7,614 bases of DNA from Candidatus Bathyarchaeota archaeon. Lineage in GTDB: Archaea; Thermoproteota; Bathyarchaeia; Bathyarchaeales; Bathycorpusculaceae. The notes beneath the pieces were generated by a model. It did no database searches, was not told the DNA's origin, and saw only the letters and a list, made by a program, of their open reading frames with translations. The stretch covers positions 2,214-9,827 of the forward strand of contig DUHG01000159.1 in the NCBI GenBank assembly GCA_013330975.1, given 5' to 3'. A program made the position numbers and the translations under genes. Shown here in pieces: positions 4,157-7,614 of this stretch (position 1 is its first letter; each line of letters opens with the position of its first letter).

Positions 4157-6388
4157 TTGAAAATAGCTGAGCTCCCAATACCTGAATCGGTCAAAGCGGC
4201 GATCATTCAGAATGGAATAACCGAATTGTATCCTCCGCAAGAAGAAGCAGTACAGGAAGGAGTCTTAGATTGGAAGAATTTGATTCTTGCCAGTCCAACT
4301 GCATCCGGTAAGACCCTAGTCGCAGAGCTCTGCGGGCTTAAACATGTTCTTGAAAGAGGCGGAAAAGTCGTATATCTGACCCCGCTTAGGGCATTGGCGA
4401 ATGAGAAATATGAAGAATTTAAGAAGTATACATCACTTAGAAGAAATGATGGCAAACGGGTCAGCATAGGAATTAGCACTGGAGACTTTGACAGCACTGA
4501 CGGATGGCTGGAAAGATATGACATCATAGTCACAACCAACGAGAAAGCGGACTCACTCTTGCGGCACCGAACCAGATGGATGGATGAAATCTCTCTGATT
4601 GTCGCAGACGAAATACACTTGCTTAACGAGGCGGAACGGGGTCCAACGCTTGAGGTCGTTCTCGCAAGACTGATGTCGGTCAACCCGAAAATGCAGATTC
4701 TGGCATTAAGCGCGACCGTAAACAATGTTGACGAGATTGCTGGCTGGCTCAAAGCCAACTTTGTCGTAACAGAATGGCGTCCAGTTACCTTAAAAGAAGG
4801 CGTTCTTCTGCATGAGGAAATCCAGTTCAAAGACGGCGATGCCAGAAGAATAGAAGCTAAAACGAGGAATTTTGCTTTAAACATAGCCGTTAACACGGTC
4901 AAAAATGGAGGACAAGCGCTAGTTTTTGCCTCAACAAGAAAAAACTCGGTTACTCTGGCAAAACACATCTCTGAGCATATGGGCGACCTCATTTCCAAGC
5001 CCCTCAAGAGGACTCTGGAACACGAAGCTGAGAGAATACTATCTGTAGGTGAAAGAACAAGGCTTAGCGAGTCGCTGGCAGGTTTAGTTAGATGCGGTAC
5101 GGCTTTTCATCATGCTGGTCTGGGTGGAGGTCACCGCAGAGTAATAGAGGATCTTTTTAGGCAGGGCAAGATCAAAGTGCTAACCGCTACGCCAACTTTG
5201 GCTTTTGGGGTGAATCTTCCTGCGCGAACAGTTGTCATCCAGGACTACAGGCGATATGAGATAGGGTATGGGTACTACCCGATTGCTGTTTTAGAGTACA
5301 AGCAAATGGCAGGACGGGCTGGAAGACCCAAGTATGACAAAACAGGAGAAGCAATCCTGATCGCAAAGACAGCTGATGAAGCTGACTACTTGATGGATAG
5401 CTATATACTGGCTAAACCTGAGCGCATATGGTCAAGACTTGCTGTTGAGAAAATAATTCGGGGTCATGTTCTAGCCACGATTGCTTCGGACTTTGCAAAG
5501 ACGGAGAAAGGTGTTTACGAATTCTTCGGAAAAACTTTCTATGCCTACCAATATGATGTAAAAGCCATCCGAAGTTTGATCGCTAAGATAATGAAATACT
5601 TGTCCGCCGAGGAAATGATCATCTGGGAAGGAGAGCACGTCTCCGCCACAAAGTTTGGGAAGCGGGTAAGTGAGCTCTATATCGATCCACTTTCGGCTGT
5701 GGTGATTCGCGACTCCGTCAAGAACGCGTCTTCCAAATTGACCGATCTCAGCCTATTACATTTAGCGGCACACACCCCAGACATGGGTCCCGTAATGCGA
5801 CCTTATTCTCAAGAGCTCGACGAAATTGCTCTTGTCTTAGAAGCACACAAGGAGGAATTTCTGGTGGAGGTCCCGAACGAGTGGGAAGACCGGATTAGCT
5901 ACGAAGAATTCCTAGGCGAAGTCAAGACAGCTCTTGTATTGAACAGCTGGATTGAAGAGGCAAGTGAGGACTCGCTTATCGAACGATTTAGAGTGCAGCC
6001 AGGAGACCTCTATAAGGCAATCGAAAATGCGAAATGGCTGCTACATGCGACCAATGAGCTGTCTATGCTTTTTAGAAATAGGGAAGTGCTGTCCCTGAGC
6101 GCTGAACTGATGGATCGAGTGGCGAAGGGAATAAAAAAAGAGCTGCTTCCAATCGTGAAACTGGAAGGAATCGGTCGTATGCGCGGACGAATATTGTACA
6201 ATTCCGGATACAAAACAGTTGAAGACATCAAACGTTCAAGCTTGGAGGATTTAACTAATCTTCCGCTAATCGGACCTAGAGTCGCCAAGAGAATTAAGGA
6301 ACAAGTTGGCGGTTTTGTCAAAAGAGAAGAATGGGAAAAGCTTGAGAGCGGTGAAGACTGGAAGCAAAAAGCCCTGAGCGATTATTAG
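4157..6388 (+). CDS. hel308: Hel308-family ATP-dependent DNA helicase
   Basis: Superfamily 2, Ski2-like 3'-5' DNA helicase that remodels stalled or branched replication forks (archaeal Hel308/Hjm). The 743 residues are slightly longer than the usual 700-720. Motifs in order: Q-motif LYPPQEEAV at 24-32; Walker A SPTASGKT at 46-53 (K52); TPLRALANEK at 75-84; DEIH at 151-154; SAT at 185-187; QALVFASTR at 253-261; FHHAGL at 317-322; TPTLAFGVNLPA at 345-356; QMAGRAGR at 383-390. A winged-helix and ratchet region follows (about 400-640). The C-terminal helix-hairpin-helix domain (about 667-718) contains EGIGRMRGRILYNSGY and LPLIGPRVAKRI. The protein ends in QKALSDY, a possible PCNA-binding box. The TTG at 4157 is directly preceded by an in-frame TGA, so no earlier start is possible, and residues 1-30 align with the family start. 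It is divergent from the Fe-S operon. Its stop overlaps that of purB by four bases. Confidence 0.97.
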   Translation: MKIAELPIPESVKAAIIQNGITELYPPQEEAVQEGVLDWKNLILASPTASGKTLVAELCGLKHVLERGGKVVYLTPLRALANEKYEEFKKYTSLRRNDGKRVSIGISTGDFDSTDGWLERYDIIVTTNEKADSLLRHRTRWMDEISLIVADEIHLLNEAERGPTLEVVLARLMSVNPKMQILALSATVNNVDEIAGWLKANFVVTEWRPVTLKEGVLLHEEIQFKDGDARRIEAKTRNFALNIAVNTVKNGGQALVFASTRKNSVTLAKHISEHMGDLISKPLKRTLEHEAERILSVGERTRLSESLAGLVRCGTAFHHAGLGGGHRRVIEDLFRQGKIKVLTATPTLAFGVNLPARTVVIQDYRRYEIGYGYYPIAVLEYKQMAGRAGRPKYDKTGEAILIAKTADEADYLMDSYILAKPERIWSRLAVEKIIRGHVLATIASDFAKTEKGVYEFFGKTFYAYQYDVKAIRSLIAKIMKYLSAEEMIIWEGEHVSATKFGKRVSELYIDPLSAVVIRDSVKNASSKLTDLSLLHLAAHTPDMGPVMRPYSQELDEIALVLEAHKEEFLVEVPNEWEDRISYEEFLGEVKTALVLNSWIEEASEDSLIERFRVQPGDLYKAIENAKWLLHATNELSMLFRNREVLSLSAELMDRVAKGIKKELLPIVKLEGIGRMRGRILYNSGYKTVEDIKRSSLEDLTNLPLIGPRVAKRIKEQVGGFVKREEWEKLESGEDWKQKALSDY

Positions 6389-7614
6389 TCTTCTTTTCCG
6401 GCAATTGCTTCGGCTTGGTTTACAGCAGTACCCAAGTAGTTCTTGGGGTCTAGAGCTGCTTTGATGTCATTCTCTGCTAGTTTTTCCATAATGATCTTGT
6501 CTTCTTTGAGAATATCTTTGAAGGGTCTTGCTTCGATTTCGCTTTTTATTGTGAGTTGCCTGAGTAATTCATGTGCTTCTTGACGGTTGACGCCTTTCCT
6601 TACGAGCGCAATCATTACTGCCTCTGACATCGCACGTCCTTTTGTCAGTTTAGTATTGTCAAACATACGCTGCTCGTTAATGCAGAGGTTTGTAGCTACA
6701 TTAATCATCATATCAAGCAAGTAATCAGTCAGAATGCAGGCTTCAGGAAAAATAAAACGTTCAGCTGAAGACTGGGTAAGATCTCTTTCATGCCACGTGA
6801 CAATATTCTCCATAGCCGGAATTACGAGACTTCTGACGATTCGGGCCAAGCCGCATATTCGCTCACAGGTCTCAGGGTTCCTCTTATGCGGCATAGTCGA
6901 GCTGCCAACCTGTTTCTCAGCCCCAAAAGACTCAGAAAGCTCTCCGATCTCGGGCCTTTGAAGCTCACGTATCTCAGTGGCGAAGGTTTCAAGCGAGCTA
7001 GCAATCAATGCGAAAACACAAACAAGTTCAGCATACCGATCTCGTTGAACTATCTGGGTCGATATTTCAGCTGGTTGGATTTCAAGACGCTTCATTACAA
7101 GTTCTTGGATACGAGAAGCATGTTCGCCTAAACCGGCTTGGGTGCCGACTGCGCCGCTCATCTTGCCCACAAGCACACGCGTTCTGCATTGTCTAAGTCT
7201 CTCGATGTGTCTTGATACTTCGCTCGTCCAAACTGCAAACTTGAATCCTAAGGTGATTGGCAAGGCATGCTGACCATGTGTGCGACCGATCATCACGGTA
7301 TTTTTGTACATTTTGGTTTTTTCTTTTAGAATATCTTTGAAGCAGATTAGCTTCTTCTCTATGATGCCCATGGCTTCTTTAAGCTGCAGTGAGTTAGCGG
7401 TGTCAACGATGTCATAGCTGGTAGCACCAAGATGAACGTAGCCACCGCTTGAACCACAGACCTCGGCTAATGCTCTCACCAAAGCTGCAAGGTCATGTTT
7501 GATATCTCGTTCTATCTCTTTCACTCTGTCTACCTTGACGTATTCTGTGCAGGCCATTTCAGCAATTTTTTCGGCGTCTTTCGGAGGTATATTGCCAACT
7601 TCAGCTTGAGCCAA
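6385..7614 (-). CDS. purB: adenylosuccinate lyase, 5'-truncated by window edge
   Basis: Adenylosuccinate lyase of the fumarase/aspartase superfamily. It works twice in purine synthesis, splitting fumarate from SAICAR and from adenylosuccinate; active as a cytosolic homotetramer. 409 residues are visible against about 450 expected, so roughly 40 N-terminal residues (the usual R-Y-G substrate-binding start) lie beyond the right edge. The TTG at 7614-7612 is only the last in-frame codon in view, within an (A)LAQAEVGNIP helix, not a start. Motifs, numbered from that codon: KHDLAALV with H40, HLGATSYDIVDT at 61-72, GRTHGQHALP at 110-119 (catalytic His region), the QRD/ELV helix at 190-197, and the family signature QVGSSTMPHKRNP at 235-247 with the catalytic serine loop. 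No frameshift or missing key residue was seen. It is convergent with hel308, with stop codons interlocked (TTATTAG). Confidence 0.97.
   Translation of the reverse strand: MAQAEVGNIPPKDAEKIAEMACTEYVKVDRVKEIERDIKHDLAALVRALAEVCGSSGGYVHLGATSYDIVDTANSLQLKEAMGIIEKKLICFKDILKEKTKMYKNTVMIGRTHGQHALPITLGFKFAVWTSEVSRHIERLRQCRTRVLVGKMSGAVGTQAGLGEHASRIQELVMKRLEIQPAEISTQIVQRDRYAELVCVFALIASSLETFATEIRELQRPEIGELSESFGAEKQVGSSTMPHKRNPETCERICGLARIVRSLVIPAMENIVTWHERDLTQSSAERFIFPEACILTDYLLDMMINVATNLCINEQRMFDNTKLTKGRAMSEAVMIALVRKGVNRQEAHELLRQLTIKSEIEARPFKDILKEDKIIMEKLAENDIKAALDPKNYLGTAVNQAEAIAGKED

Noticed and set aside
4207..5007. Long open frame (266 residues) antisense to the helicase
   Set aside because: It lies wholly opposite hel308 motifs, is Ser/Thr-rich low-quality protein with no recognisable domain, and is the expected mirror of a constrained coding frame.
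7612..7614. TTG at the right edge as the purB start
   Set aside because: About 40 expected N-terminal residues are missing and the codon falls inside a conserved helix, so the gene is cut by the window edge.

Overview
The window looks like a piece of an archaeal chromosome. The main evidence is a full-length Hel308-type DNA repair helicase, a family of archaea and metazoans. Supporting signs are several TTG or other non-ATG starts and very compact gene junctions. The gene set would suit an uncultivated lineage of the Bathyarchaeia/TACK type, but the sequence alone does not fix the phylum.

Layout from left to right. (1) Bases 1-560, plus strand: the 3' part of a GNAT-like N-acyltransferase of a type often seen near polysaccharide genes, cut by the left edge. 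(2) Bases 656 to about 3892, minus strand: a four-gene, tightly packed Fe-S cluster biogenesis operon. In transcription order it holds a divergent IscS/NifS-type cysteine desulfurase, an IscU scaffold, a canonical SufS cysteine desulfurase, and an 89-residue protein resembling half of a TATA-binding protein. (3) About 3893-4156: a divergent intergenic region that must hold promoters for the operon and the helicase. (4) Bases 4157-6388, plus strand: hel308. (5) Bases 6385-7614, minus strand: adenylosuccinate lyase purB, cut at its 5' end by the right edge. Its stop codon overlaps the hel308 stop.

How the operon should work: a PLP-dependent desulfurase takes sulfur from cysteine as a persulfide, and the IscU scaffold uses it to build [Fe-S] clusters. 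Two desulfurases flank one scaffold, and the window shows no SufBCD, HscA/HscB or ferredoxin gene. The SufS pocket looks complete. The IscS-like pocket keeps the PLP lysine and catalytic cysteine but has replaced several residues that are normally conserved.

The oddest sequence feature is the SufS start. The frame is open for 139 codons upstream of the first ATG/GTG/TTG codon and encodes the normal SufS N-terminus. It appears to begin at an ATC codon, 7 nt after a strong GGGGAGG Shine-Dalgarno sequence, overlapping the iscU stop. No RNA genes, CRISPR arrays, insertion sequences or long repeats were recognised.
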